64,000 nucleotides of DNA, from contig NZ_CP029773.1 in assembly GCF_003205835.1 (NCBI RefSeq), forward strand, positions 4,744,501 through 4,808,500, given 5' to 3'. Below the pieces are notes generated by a model that saw only the letters and a list, made by a program, of their open reading frames with translations, ran no database searches and was not told the origin of the DNA. Positions within the stretch are counted from its first letter, which is position 1. Each line of letters opens with the position of its first letter. Below, piece after piece: positions 33,542 through 42,204 of the stretch. This DNA comes from Stenotrophomonas maltophilia (lineage in GTDB: Bacteria; Pseudomonadota; Gammaproteobacteria; Xanthomonadales; Xanthomonadaceae). The position numbers were made by a program, and so were the translations under genes.

Positions 33542-35314
33542 TCAGGCCTTCTTGCGTTCGGCGATGTAGGCCTGGATCTGCTGTTCCAGCACCGGCAGCG
33601 GCACCGAGCCCTGCTTGAGCAGGGTGTCGTGGAAGCCCTTGATGTCGAACTTGTCGCCCAGCTCCTTCTCGGCCTGCGCGCGCAGGCGCACGATGGCGAT
33701 TTCGCCCAGCTTGTAGCTCAGCGCCTGGCCCGGCCAGGAAATGTAGCGGTCCACTTCGGTGGTCACTTCATGCTCGCTCAGCGCGGTGTGGTCACGCAGG
33801 TAGGCCAGCGCCTGCTCGCGGCTCCAGCCCTTGCTGTGCACGCCGGTATCGATCACCAGGCGTGCAGCGCGCCACATTTCGTAGGTCAGGCGGCCGAAAT
33901 CCTCGTACGGGGTTTCGTAGATGCCCATCTCCACGCCCAGCTTCTCGCAGTACAGCGCCCAGCCTTCGCCGTAGGCGGAGATGTAGGCGTTGCGGCGGAA
34001 CTCGGGCAGGTTCTTCTGCTCGGCGGCAATGGCACCCTGCAGCGCGTGGCCCGGATCGGATTCATGCAGGGTCAGCGCCGGCAGGTTGTACAGCGGGCGC
34101 GACGGCAGGTTGTAGGTGTTGAGCCAGTAGGTGCCCATGCCACCACGGCCGGCGGTCCAGAACGGCGCGATGTCCGGCGGCACCGGCACAATGGTGAAGC
34201 GCGCGCGCGGCAGCGTCATGTACTTGCCGAGCTGGCCATCGGCCCGCTTGGAGATCCACGCGGCACGCGACAGCAGTTCCTCCGGCGTCTTGGCATAGAA
34301 CTGCGGATCGGTGCGCAGGAAGGTCAGGAACTCGGCGAAGCTGCCCTTGAACTTCACCTGCTTGATGATGTCGTTCATTTCCTTCTGGATACGCGCGACT
34401 TCACCCAGGCCGATGCGGTGGATCTCGTCCGGCGACAGGTCCAGCGTGGTGTATTCGTGGATCTGCTGCTTGTAGTACGCCTTGCCGCCCGGCATCGCTT
34501 CGGCGGCCAGGGTGGTGCGCGCCTGCGGCACGTACTCGCTGACGAAGAAGGTGCGCAGCTGCTGGAACGCAGGCACTACCTTGCCACTGATTGCTTCGCG
34601 CGCCTGCGCCTGCAGCCTGGCCTGCTCGGCGGCCGGGATGCTGTTGGGCAGCTTCTTGAACGGTGCGTACAGCGGCGACTCGGTGGGATCCATCAGCTCG
34701 GCGACGGTGGCGATGGACACCTCGCGGCCATCGAGCACGGCACGCGGCACGCTGAAGCCACGCTTCAGGCCGGCGCGCATGTTCTCGGTCTGCTGACCGA
34801 AGTAGCGCGGCACATCGTTCAGGCGAGCGATGTAGTTCTGGTAGTCCTGCGCGGTCTTCATCTCGCGCCGAGCCATGAAGGACAGGTTGGACCAGAACGA
34901 GGAGTCGGCGTTGAACGGCATCTCGTAGCCACGCAGGCGCACGTCTTCGGCCAGGTTGAACACCTGGTCGCGGTAGATCGCGTAGTTGACCTGGTTGTCG
35001 GGCGAGAGCGTCTTCGGGTCGATCTTCTTCAGTGCAGCCAGGGTCTCGTCCCACACCTTCAGGCGCGCCTGCTGCGCGGCCGGGCCGACGTCGGGCATGC
35101 GGGTGGCGTTGGCTGGCGCGTCCTCGTCCTCGCTGGCCTCGCCGCCGCCCTCCTGGCGCCACTTCCATTCCTTCTCGTACACCGCACGGAAGGCGGCGTC
35201 GGCAGGCGATTCGGTGGCCACGCTGGCCGGTGCGGCGGTGGCGGGCGGCGCGGCCAGGGCCACGGCGGGGGCGGACAGGGCGATCAGCAGGGCAACGGCA
35301 AGACGGGTTTTCAC
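33542..35314 (-). CDS. DUF885 family secreted peptidase-like protein (HExxPGH)
   Basis: 590 residues from a GTG start at 35314 (GTG 35320 is possible). A signal peptide (TRLAVALLIALSAPAVALA) precedes a large helical domain. HESDPGH near residue 415 is the DUF885 variant of the gluzincin HExxH motif, and a downstream GEGWALYCEKLG supplies the second Glu. DUF885 proteins are predicted zinc metalloproteases of the M32/M3-like fold. It is probably periplasmic or lipid-associated. ATG is not available near the signal peptide, so the GTG start is the best choice. Confidence 0.88.
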   Translation of the reverse strand: MKTRLAVALLIALSAPAVALAAPPATAAPASVATESPADAAFRAVYEKEWKWRQEGGGEASEDEDAPANATRMPDVGPAAQQARLKVWDETLAALKKIDPKTLSPDNQVNYAIYRDQVFNLAEDVRLRGYEMPFNADSSFWSNLSFMARREMKTAQDYQNYIARLNDVPRYFGQQTENMRAGLKRGFSVPRAVLDGREVSIATVAELMDPTESPLYAPFKKLPNSIPAAEQARLQAQAREAISGKVVPAFQQLRTFFVSEYVPQARTTLAAEAMPGGKAYYKQQIHEYTTLDLSPDEIHRIGLGEVARIQKEMNDIIKQVKFKGSFAEFLTFLRTDPQFYAKTPEELLSRAAWISKRADGQLGKYMTLPRARFTIVPVPPDIAPFWTAGRGGMGTYWLNTYNLPSRPLYNLPALTLHESDPGHALQGAIAAEQKNLPEFRRNAYISAYGEGWALYCEKLGVEMGIYETPYEDFGRLTYEMWRAARLVIDTGVHSKGWSREQALAYLRDHTALSEHEVTTEVDRYISWPGQALSYKLGEIAIVRLRAQAEKELGDKFDIKGFHDTLLKQGSVPLPVLEQQIQAYIAERKKA

Positions 35315-35451
35315 GAGCACAGGTTCCCGGGAAGGCAGACCCCGATCATGGCACCGCCCACGGCCCATGGCATGGGACGAAGGTCCTGCCTGCAACGCAG
35401 GCAGGACCGGGAACCGGCCGCAGGCCGGGGCCCCAGCGCCGAAGGCGCGTG

Positions 35452-35527
35452 GTAGAGCCGACTGTCAGTCGGCTGCTCTTCCGCCAGATGTAGCAAACCC
35501 CGCGCTTCGCGCGAAAGTCGACTCTAC
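35452..35527. repeat. Degenerate SMAG (REP) inverted pair
   Basis: GTAGAGCCGACTGTCAGTCGGCT at left; CGCGCTTCGCGCGAAAGTCGACTCTAC at right. Each side is its own small hairpin, with GTAG/CTAC at the outer ends. Confidence 0.65.
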
Positions 35528-35606
35528 CCACAGCAGGCAGGACCCGGCACGGCCGCCGGACATGCAACAGAGCCACGCCATGCGTGGATGCGCCGGCGAT
35601 CCGGAC

Positions 35607-35645
35607 GGGGTCAGAGCCCTTTCCTGCGGAAAGGGATCCGACCCC
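35607..35645. repeat. Dispersed GGGGTC hairpin (copy 3)
   Basis: GGGGTCAGAGCCCTTTCC facing GGAAAGGGATCCGACCCC, immediately downstream of the LAB_N membrane-protein gene. Confidence 0.75.
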
Positions 35646-35651
35646 GCAGCC

Positions 35652-35999
35652 TCAGTGGCTGGCCTTGTCCCGCTTCCAGCCCCGGTGCTTGATGTCCAGC
35701 TGCAGGCTGTACAGCGCGGTGAACGCCGGGAACAGGTTCTGCAGCACGCCCACCGAGTCCTGCTTGGCCGAGAACAGGAAGTAGCTCAGCGTCATCAGGC
35801 TGCCGACCACGCTCATGTACCAGAACAGGCGCGGGATCACCGGCTTGCCGGCGCGCTTGGAGGCGATGAACTGGACCAGCCAGCGGCCACCAAACATCAG
35901 CGCGCCGGTATAGCCGATCAGCTTCCAGCCGGTCACATGCAGGCCGGTCCAGTACAGCCAGGTCAGCGGCTGGTCGAGCCAGTGCAGCTCCAGGCCCAT
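35652..35999 (-). CDS. LAB_N-domain inner-membrane protein
   Basis: 115 residues with three to four hydrophobic helices, matching the lipid-A-disaccharide synthase N-terminal-like domain (GYTGALMFGGRWLVQFIASKR, then PRLFWYMSVVGSL). The start ATG overlaps the stop of the glycosyltransferase gene (TGATG); a GTG one codon upstream is also possible. LAB_N proteins typically partner family-2 glycosyltransferases in lipid-carrier or envelope sugar transfer, and one is directly upstream. Confidence 0.85.
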   Translation of the reverse strand: MGLELHWLDQPLTWLYWTGLHVTGWKLIGYTGALMFGGRWLVQFIASKRAGKPVIPRLFWYMSVVGSLMTLSYFLFSAKQDSVGVLQNLFPAFTALYSLQLDIKHRGWKRDKASH

Positions 36000-36721
36000 C
36001 ACCGCTCTTCCACCGCGGTGCGCTTGCTGCGGGTGATCAGCCAGGCCACGCCGCGCAGGTCACGGATACCGACCAGCGCGCGGCCGAGGTTGTTGTACTT
36101 GGAGACGCCGGCGGTCCGGTGGCGGTGGTTGACCGGCACGCTGGTGGTCTTCCAGCCGGCACGCTGCATCAGCGCCGGCAGGTAGCGATGCATGTGGTCG
36201 AAGTACGGCAGGTCGAGGAATGCACTGCGCTCGAACAGCTTGATGCCGCAGCCGGTGTCGGGCGTATCGTCGCGCAGCATGCGTGCACGGATGGCGTTGG
36301 CCCAGCGGCTGGCCCAGCGCTTGCTGCCGCTGTCCTGGCGGTTGACGCGCCAACCGGCGAACAGCTTCACCTGTGCTTCGGCGGCATCGCGCGCAACCAG
36401 CAGCTTGGGAATATCCGCCGGATCGTTCTGGCCATCGCCATCCAGGGTGGCGATCCACGGTGCACGCGCGTGCTTGACCCCGGTGCGCACCGCCGTGCTC
36501 TGCCCGCTCTGGTTCACGTGGTGCAAGACCCGCAGTTCCGGCGTGGTCGCCTTCAGGCCCTGCAGCACCGCCAGGGTGTCATCGCGCGAGTGATCATCGA
36601 TGTAGACGATCTCGAACGGCAGCCGGCCGCGCAGCGCAGCGGTGATTTCGGCGACCAGCGGGGCGACATTGTCGCGCTCGTTGAACACGGGGACGACAAC
36701 GGAAAGCTCGGGTTGGCTCAT
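35999..36721 (-). CDS. Family-2 glycosyltransferase (DPM1/ArnC-like)
   Basis: 240 residues. GT-A fold with VVVPVFNERDNVAPLV at the N-terminus, acidic motif DGDGQND (metal/sugar-nucleotide binding, about residue 95) and a TGCGIK region in the acceptor lobe. It resembles the polyprenyl-phosphate mannosyl/aminoarabinosyl transferases that charge undecaprenyl phosphate. No C-terminal membrane helices are present; the coupled LAB_N protein may serve as anchor. Confidence 0.9.
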   Translation of the reverse strand: MSQPELSVVVPVFNERDNVAPLVAEITAALRGRLPFEIVYIDDHSRDDTLAVLQGLKATTPELRVLHHVNQSGQSTAVRTGVKHARAPWIATLDGDGQNDPADIPKLLVARDAAEAQVKLFAGWRVNRQDSGSKRWASRWANAIRARMLRDDTPDTGCGIKLFERSAFLDLPYFDHMHRYLPALMQRAGWKTTSVPVNHRHRTAGVSKYNNLGRALVGIRDLRGVAWLITRSKRTAVEER

Positions 36722-36810
36722 AAGGCACTCGGCCAAGGGGGGACAAAGACCGCGCATTCTCCGAAACCGAGGTTATCCGAAGATGAACCCGGCCGCGTGA
36801 GGATTGCGGC

Positions 36811-37776
36811 TCAGGCGCGGTCGCCAAAATACTCGCGGCACCACTGCACGACAGGCGGCAGCCCTTCTTCGATCGGGGTCACCGCGTCGAAGCCGAAGGC
36901 GTCGTGCGCGCGCCGGGTATCGGCCATCGTGCGCACCATGTCGCCGGGCTGCATGGGCTTGTAGACCTTCTGCGCGGGGCGGCCGGCGGCCTGCTCGATC
37001 ACGCTGATGAAGCGCTCCAGCTCGACCGGCGTATGGTTGCCGAGGTTGAACACCCGGTGCGGCACCGGACCGTCGGCCGGATGCGCGAGGGCGCCGAGGA
37101 TACCCGACACGATGTCGGAAACATGTGTGAAGTCGCGTTGCATGCGGCCTTCGTTGAACACATCGATCGGCCGCCCGGCCAGCACCGCACGCGAGAACAG
37201 CAGCGGTGCCATGTCCGGCCGGCCCCACGGGCCATACACGGTGAAGAAACGCAGGCCGGTGGCGTGCAGGCCATACAGCTGCGCGTAGGTGTAGGCCATC
37301 AGCTCGTTGGCGGCCTTGGTCGCCGCGTACAGCGAGCGCGGCTGGTCCACGCGCTGGTCCTCGGAGAACGGCGGCGTGGCCGAATCACCGTAGACCGAGC
37401 TGCTGGAGGCATACACCAGGTGCTGCACGCCACGATGGCGGCACAGCTCGAGCATGTTGACGAAGCCGACCAGGTTGCTGTCGACGTAGGCGTGCGGGTT
37501 TTCCAGCGAATAGCGCACGCCGGCCTGCGCGGCCAGGTGGATCACCGCGATCGGCTTCACTTCGTCGAACAGCGCGGCCAGGCCCTCGCGGTCGGTCAGG
37601 TCCAGGGTGCGCAGGTCCAGCGCCGGGCACAGCGCGGCCACGCGGTCGCGCTTGATCTGCGGGTCGTAGTAGTCGTTGAAGTTGTCCAGGCCAACCACCG
37701 GCTGGCCCGCCTCCAGCAGCGCGCGGGCGGTGTAGGCACCGATGAAGCCGGCAGCGCCGGTAAGCAGGATGGTCAT
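36811..37776 (-). CDS. NAD-dependent nucleotide-sugar epimerase (UDP-glucuronate 4-epimerase-like)
   Basis: 321 residues, extended short-chain dehydrogenase fold. Dinucleotide motif GAAGFIG at residue 7 and catalytic SSS plus YxxxK (SLYAATKAANE) near residue 150. DNFNDYYD following the first domain strongly favours the UDP-glucuronate 4-epimerase group that makes UDP-galacturonate for LPS or capsule. The neighbouring glycosyltransferase supports an envelope-sugar role. The precise substrate is inferred. Confidence 0.9.
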   Translation of the reverse strand: MTILLTGAAGFIGAYTARALLEAGQPVVGLDNFNDYYDPQIKRDRVAALCPALDLRTLDLTDREGLAALFDEVKPIAVIHLAAQAGVRYSLENPHAYVDSNLVGFVNMLELCRHRGVQHLVYASSSSVYGDSATPPFSEDQRVDQPRSLYAATKAANELMAYTYAQLYGLHATGLRFFTVYGPWGRPDMAPLLFSRAVLAGRPIDVFNEGRMQRDFTHVSDIVSGILGALAHPADGPVPHRVFNLGNHTPVELERFISVIEQAAGRPAQKVYKPMQPGDMVRTMADTRRAHDAFGFDAVTPIEEGLPPVVQWCREYFGDRA

Positions 37777-37827
37777 TGCAGTTGCCTGGAAATCAATGAG
37801 TACAGGTGCAGAGGATACGCTGCGGGC

Positions 37828-38559
37828 TCAGAACAGCCCGAAACGCTTCCTGGCCACGTTGGTGCGGCCGGGTTCGATCACGTCCTGGATGTTCTTCGCA
37901 TCGAAGCGATCGAGCAGCGCCTCGGCGCCCTTTTTCAGCTTCAGGTCCATCTCCTCCGGGTACAGCGGCATCAGGGTCATGAAGGCGATGGTCCTGCCAT
38001 CTTCCAGCACCAGCTCGGCGAATTCTTCCGGGGTGGTTACCGGCGGCAGCACGATGGCGCCGTCGAAGCCCACGCCGGGTGCATAGGGCTCGCTGGGATG
38101 GCCGTTGGGAATGGTGTGGCCGAAGCCCAGCCAGGTGTCGTACTCGTGCGGCAGCCGCGCCATGCCCTTCAGCAGGCGCACCGGCCAGTAGTTGCGCTCG
38201 TCCTCGAAGGCGTCCTGCGAGATCGGCCAGTCGGCCGGCAGGGTCACCATCAGTTCCATGTAGTGCGGCACGTCCGCATCCACCTCGGCGGGCACGGTCA
38301 TCGGCAGATCGCTCATGCCGGAGGTCACCAGCCGCAGATACGGGAACTGGTCGGTGGCCGGCACCACGTGCACGTCGATGTGCACCAGGTCGGAGATGAT
38401 CTCGTGGAAGACACCGGACACCGGGCCCAGATGGCGCTCGATGTGCGCGCCGATCGCCTCGATGTGTTCTTCGCCCTGCGCCGGCGTGAAGTCCTTCTGG
38501 CGGCTGTGCACCAGGATCGGGCTGCCGCCAGGGCTGACGTCGTCGAATGCGTTGCTCAT
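37828..38559 (-). CDS. Suppressor-of-fused (SUFU) domain protein
   Basis: 243 residues. A SUFU domain fills most of the protein, with GHTIPNGHPSEPYAPGVGF and ELMVTLPADWPIS as recognisable stretches. In bacteria, SUFU proteins are widespread and some act as immunity proteins beside polymorphic toxins, but no toxin gene neighbours this one, so its role here is unknown. The ATG at 38559 follows the reading of MSNAFDDVSPGG. Confidence 0.83.
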   Translation of the reverse strand: MSNAFDDVSPGGSPILVHSRQKDFTPAQGEEHIEAIGAHIERHLGPVSGVFHEIISDLVHIDVHVVPATDQFPYLRLVTSGMSDLPMTVPAEVDADVPHYMELMVTLPADWPISQDAFEDERNYWPVRLLKGMARLPHEYDTWLGFGHTIPNGHPSEPYAPGVGFDGAIVLPPVTTPEEFAELVLEDGRTIAFMTLMPLYPEEMDLKLKKGAEALLDRFDAKNIQDVIEPGRTNVARKRFGLF

Positions 38560-38685
38560 GTCCTGCTCCCTGGATGAGGCCACGGGCCGGAAGGCAGTAC
38601 ATCCCACGGCGCGCGCGGCGGTACGTTCCCTGTCATTCGCGGGACACGGCAGGAACGGGCCGCGCCCCCTGTCACCGCGCCGGGC

Positions 38686-39609
38686 TCAGCCCTGGCGCGT
38701 GCGCAGCTTTTCCAGCACGCCGTCCAGAGTGTCAAGGTCGGTGTAGTGGATGATCAGCTTGCCCTTTCCGCCGCGACCATGGTTGATCGCCACCTTGGCC
38801 CCCAGGGCTTCGGACAGCTCGGTTTCCAGCGAGGCGATGTCGGCCTGCTGCACCTTCGGCGTGGCCACCGGGCGGTTGCTCGGCACCTTGCCGGCAGCGA
38901 AAGCCTGCGCACGGCGCTCGACCTCGCGCACCGACCAGCCTTCATCGGCCGCTTCCTGCGCCAGCTTGCCGGCCAGCTCGGGGGCCAGGGTCAGCAGCGC
39001 GCGGGCGTGGCCCATTTCCAGGCGGCGGGTTTCCAGCAGTAGGCGGATCGCCACCGGCAGCTCCAGCAGGCGCAGCAGGTTGGACACCGCCGCGCGCGAG
39101 CGGCCGACGGCCTCGGCGGCCTCGGCATGGGTCAGGGTGAACTCGCTGATCAGGCGCTGCAGCGCCTCGGCTTCTTCCAGCGGGTTGAGGTCTTCGCGCT
39201 GGATGTTCTCGATCAGCGCCATCGCGATGACGGTGCGGTCTTCCAGCTCGCGCACCACCACCGGCACTTCATCCAGGCCAGCCAGCTGCGATGCGCGCCA
39301 GCGGCGTTCGCCGGCGACGATTTCGTAGTTGCCCGCGGGCAGCTGGCGCACCAGGATCGGCTGGATCACGCCCTGCGACTTGATCGAGTCGGCCAGCTCG
39401 GAGAGCTTGCCCTCGTCCATCTCGCGACGCGGCTGGTACTTGCCCGGCTGCAGCTGGCCCACGGCCAGCTTGCGCAGCACTTCACCCGGCAGCGGCTCGA
39501 TCACCGCGGTGGTGGCCTGCACCTGGCTGACCGCACCCTTGGGACCCAGCAGGGCATCCAGGCCACGGCCGAGGCCTCGCTTCTTGGCTGCCGGCTTGCT
39601 GCTGGTCAT
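38686..39609 (-). CDS. parB: Chromosome-partitioning protein ParB
   Basis: 307 residues. N-terminal KKRGLGRGLDALLG, the CTPase/ParB box with RREMDEGKLSELADSIKSQG and GERRWRAS, ENIQREDLNPLEEA, and a helix-turn-helix (EAAEAVGRSRAAVSNLLRLLELP) identify it. ParB binds parS sites near the origin and spreads as a CTP-dependent clamp. Its ATG overlaps the parA stop by one base (TGATG). Confidence 0.97.
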   Translation of the reverse strand: MTSSKPAAKKRGLGRGLDALLGPKGAVSQVQATTAVIEPLPGEVLRKLAVGQLQPGKYQPRREMDEGKLSELADSIKSQGVIQPILVRQLPAGNYEIVAGERRWRASQLAGLDEVPVVVRELEDRTVIAMALIENIQREDLNPLEEAEALQRLISEFTLTHAEAAEAVGRSRAAVSNLLRLLELPVAIRLLLETRRLEMGHARALLTLAPELAGKLAQEAADEGWSVREVERRAQAFAAGKVPSNRPVATPKVQQADIASLETELSEALGAKVAINHGRGGKGKLIIHYTDLDTLDGVLEKLRTRQG

Positions 39610-40406
39610 CAGACGGTCTCCACGGCCTTGGCGGCCTTGTTGCGTTCGTTGTTGCGGCGGATGATCTCGCCGGCCAGGCCCAGGTAGGCCACGCCACCGC
39701 GCGAGGCGCGGTCGTAGCCGACGATGCTCTGGCCATGGCTGGGCGCCTCGGCCAGGCGCACGTTGCGCGGCACGATGGTGCGGAACACGCGGTCGCCGAA
39801 GTGCTCGGTGAGCTCGGCCGAGACCGCGTTGGCCAGGTTGTTGCGCACATCGAACATGGTGCGCAGCACGCCTTCGATCTCCAGCGCCGGGTTCAGGCTG
39901 GTGCGCAGCGCCTCGATGGTCTCCACCAGCGCGCTCAGGCCTTCCAGCGCGTAGTACTCGCACTGCATCGGCACGATCACCGAGTCGGCGGCGGCCAGCG
40001 CGTTGAGCGTCAGCAGCGACAGCGCCGGCGGGCAGTCGATCAGGATGTAGTCGTACTCGTCGCGGATCGGCGCCAGCGCGCGCTTGAGGCGCTGCTCGCG
40101 CTCGCTCTGGCCCATCAGCTGGATCTCGGCGGCGGTCAGGTCGATGTTGCCGGGCAGCAGGTCATAGCCTTCGGCGGTCTGCACGCGTACATCGACGGCG
40201 CTGGACTCGCCCAGCAGCAGATCGTAGGTGGAGGAGACCAGCTCACGCTTGTCCACGCCACTGCCCATGGTCGCGTTGCCCTGCGAATCCAGGTCGACCA
40301 ACAGCACGCGCTTGGGTGCGTTGGCCAGGGAAGCGGCCAGGTTGACGGCGGTCGTGGTCTTGCCGACGCCACCCTTCTGGTTGGCGATGGCGATGATGCG
40401 GGCCAT
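39609..40406 (-). CDS. parA: Chromosome-partitioning ATPase ParA
   Basis: 265 residues with deviant Walker A KGGVGKTT (about residue 10), Walker A-prime DLDSQGNAT, and Walker B LIDCPPALS. ParA forms nucleoid-bound gradients that pull ParB-parS. Co-located with parB and rsmG, the arrangement commonly found near the replication origin. The start at 40406 gives MARIIAIANQKGG. Confidence 0.97.
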   Translation of the reverse strand: MARIIAIANQKGGVGKTTTAVNLAASLANAPKRVLLVDLDSQGNATMGSGVDKRELVSSTYDLLLGESSAVDVRVQTAEGYDLLPGNIDLTAAEIQLMGQSEREQRLKRALAPIRDEYDYILIDCPPALSLLTLNALAAADSVIVPMQCEYYALEGLSALVETIEALRTSLNPALEIEGVLRTMFDVRNNLANAVSAELTEHFGDRVFRTIVPRNVRLAEAPSHGQSIVGYDRASRGGVAYLGLAGEIIRRNNERNKAAKAVETV

Positions 40407-40518
40407 GCGGGTGTGCCTCGTCGACGTGTGCTGGGACCGGTCATTATGCGTACAACCGGCCCCTTGCGGAAATCGTGAATCGCCAACCCGTTGTTCCACA
40501 AGGGGCTGGCGGCGGGAA

Positions 40519-41157
40519 TCAGGGACCTGTAACGGTAACCAGGTGGCGTTCGCCGGCCAGGCCAGGCACGCTCAGCGGGGTCACCTCACGCACCTGCCAG
40601 CCATCCGGCAGGTCCGCGATCTCTTCATGCGGGTAGACGCCCTTCATGGCCAGCAGTACGCCGCCGGGGCGCAGCAGGTGGCCACCGACGCGGACGATCC
40701 CCGCCAGGGTGTCCATCGCGCGCGCGGTCAGCTGGTCGTAGCGGCCGGCCTCGTCCAGCGCCTCGGCGCGCGATTCGGCCACGCGGGCGTTGTCCAGGCC
40801 GAGCTGGCGCACGGCCTCGCGCATGAAGCGCGCCTTCTTGCCGTTGCTTTCCACCAGGGTGACCTGCAGGCCCGGGCAGGCGATCGCCAGCGGGATGCCG
40901 GGCAACCCGGGACCGGTACCGAGATCGGCCAGGCTGCCATCAGCCACGAACGGCTGCATCGCCAGCGAGTCGAGCAGGTGGCGGGTGACCATCTCCTGCG
41001 GATCGCGGATGGCGGTGAGGTTGTAGGTGCCGTTCCAGCGGTGCAGCAGGGCCAGGTAGCGCAGCAGCGGCGGCGCCAGCGCGGCGTCCAGGCCCATGCT
41101 GGCCAGGCCCTGTTCCAGCGTGGCAGCCACGCTGGCGGGAAGTGGGTGTTCGCTCAT
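40519..41157 (-). CDS. rsmG: 16S rRNA (guanine527-N7)-methyltransferase RsmG
   Basis: 212 residues of the GidB family. TAIRDPQEMVTRHLLDSLA, DLGTGPGLPGIPLAI (SAM-binding) and VESNGKKARFMREAV are the signature segments. It methylates G527 of 16S rRNA in the streptomycin-sensitive loop. Lies upstream of parAB in the same direction, the usual genome-wide arrangement. Confidence 0.97.
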   Translation of the reverse strand: MSEHPLPASVAATLEQGLASMGLDAALAPPLLRYLALLHRWNGTYNLTAIRDPQEMVTRHLLDSLAMQPFVADGSLADLGTGPGLPGIPLAIACPGLQVTLVESNGKKARFMREAVRQLGLDNARVAESRAEALDEAGRYDQLTARAMDTLAGIVRVGGHLLRPGGVLLAMKGVYPHEEIADLPDGWQVREVTPLSVPGLAGERHLVTVTGP

Positions 41158-41196
41158 GCCGACATTATCGCCGGTTTTGCGCGCTGATTCCCCGCT

Positions 41197-41796
41197 TCAG
41201 TGTGGATACCAGGCCAATGCCGCACGGAACTGGCCGGTGGCCTGCCATTCGTGCAGGTGCCAGCGCGCGGCTTCGCCCAGTTCCGGGTCGCACCAGCGCA
41301 GGTGCAGGGCGCCATCGGTCCCCGGCGCCAGCTGCAGGCGGTGCAGGCCGAACGAGATGCCCTGCCCGTGCGCCTTCAGCATCGCTTCCTTGGCACACCA
41401 CACGCGGAAGAACCAGTGCTCGCGCCCGGCCTCGTCCAGGCTTTCCAGCCAGGCCACTTCCTGGGGGTGGAAGAAACGCTGCACGATCTCCAGCAGGCGG
41501 GCCCGCGGCCGCAGCAGCTCCAGATCCACGCCCAGCCGCACGCCTTCGCCCAGCGCCACCAGCAGCACCTCGCCGCTGTGGCTCCAGCCGGTGCCGTAGT
41601 GGGCCAGCGCACCGCTCAGCTCCGGCCGGCCCTTGTCATCACGGACCAGTGGCAGCGTGTCCGGGTCGGCGCCCAGCGCCTGCGCCAGCACCTGCCGCGC
41701 CTGCGGTTCGCCGCGCTGGCCCGGCACATGTGGGCGCCGCCAGACCGTCACCGGGCCGAAGCGCCACGGGCCGTCGAGGGTGGCTGGCAGGCTCAT
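41197..41796 (-). CDS. 4'-phosphopantetheinyl transferase (Sfp/HetI-type)
   Basis: 199 residues from ATG 41796 (a GTG at 41823 gives 208). The magnesium-binding signature is VDLELLRP (Asp near residue 90) plus FFRVWCAKEAMLKA (Glu, Lys). It transfers phosphopantetheine from CoA to carrier proteins of polyketide, fatty-acid or pigment pathways. The broad Sfp type suggests several substrates. It lies 39 bases before rsmG on the same strand. Confidence 0.88.
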   Translation of the reverse strand: MSLPATLDGPWRFGPVTVWRRPHVPGQRGEPQARQVLAQALGADPDTLPLVRDDKGRPELSGALAHYGTGWSHSGEVLLVALGEGVRLGVDLELLRPRARLLEIVQRFFHPQEVAWLESLDEAGREHWFFRVWCAKEAMLKAHGQGISFGLHRLQLAPGTDGALHLRWCDPELGEAARWHLHEWQATGQFRAALAWYPH

Positions 41797-41880
41797 CCGC
41801 ACACGCCCGTCACGCAATTCCACGACGGGTTCACGGCCGTGCGCGTCAACTGGTCACAGTTCCCCACCGGAGGTTCGATC

Positions 41881-42132
41881 ATGGGCATCATCATCTGGCT
41901 GATCGTCGGCGGCATCGTAGGCTGGCTGGCCAGCATCATCATGAAGCGCGATGCCCAGCAGGGCATCATCCTCAACATCGTGGTCGGCATCGTCGGCGCG
42001 CTGATTTCCGGCTGGCTGTTCGGCGGCGGCATCAACGAAGCGATCACCATCCGCACCTTCCTGTTCTCGCTGATCGGTGCGGTGATCCTGCTGGCGATCG
42101 TCAACCTGTTCACCCGCAAGAGCATACGGTGA
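41881..42132 (+). CDS. GlsB/YeaQ/YmgE family stress-associated membrane protein
   Basis: 83 residues, three hydrophobic helices (IIIWLIVGGIVGWLASII, GIILNIVVGIVGALISGWLF, TFLFSLIGAVILLAIV) with conserved glycines, as in the transglycosylase-associated family. Function is unknown beyond envelope-stress association. The preceding GGAGG seven bases from the ATG supports this start. Confidence 0.88.
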   Translation: MGIIIWLIVGGIVGWLASIIMKRDAQQGIILNIVVGIVGALISGWLFGGGINEAITIRTFLFSLIGAVILLAIVNLFTRKSIR

Positions 42133-42139
42133 TCTGAGG

Positions 42140-42162
42140 GTAGTGCCGGCCGCCGGCCGGCA
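42140..42162. repeat. SMAG (REP) single palindrome
   Basis: GTAGTGCCGGCCGCCGGCCGGCA, downstream of the GlsB-like gene, between two convergent genes. Confidence 0.8.
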
Positions 42163-42204
42163 GATGTTTCAGAACGGGCCCGGCAATCGCCGGGCCCCGT
42201 TCGT

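Larger units (their letters stand above)
35315..35651. other. Intergenic region with REP-type elements
   Basis: 337 bases between two minus-strand genes, without a gene. It holds a decayed SMAG pair and a GGGGTC hairpin, described separately. I see no other structure. Confidence 0.6.

Noticed and set aside
40489..40502. TTGTTCCACAAGG near the parAB promoter as a parS site
   Set aside because: It does not match the parS palindrome TGTTTCACGTGAAACA and is not symmetric. No parS site was found in the window.
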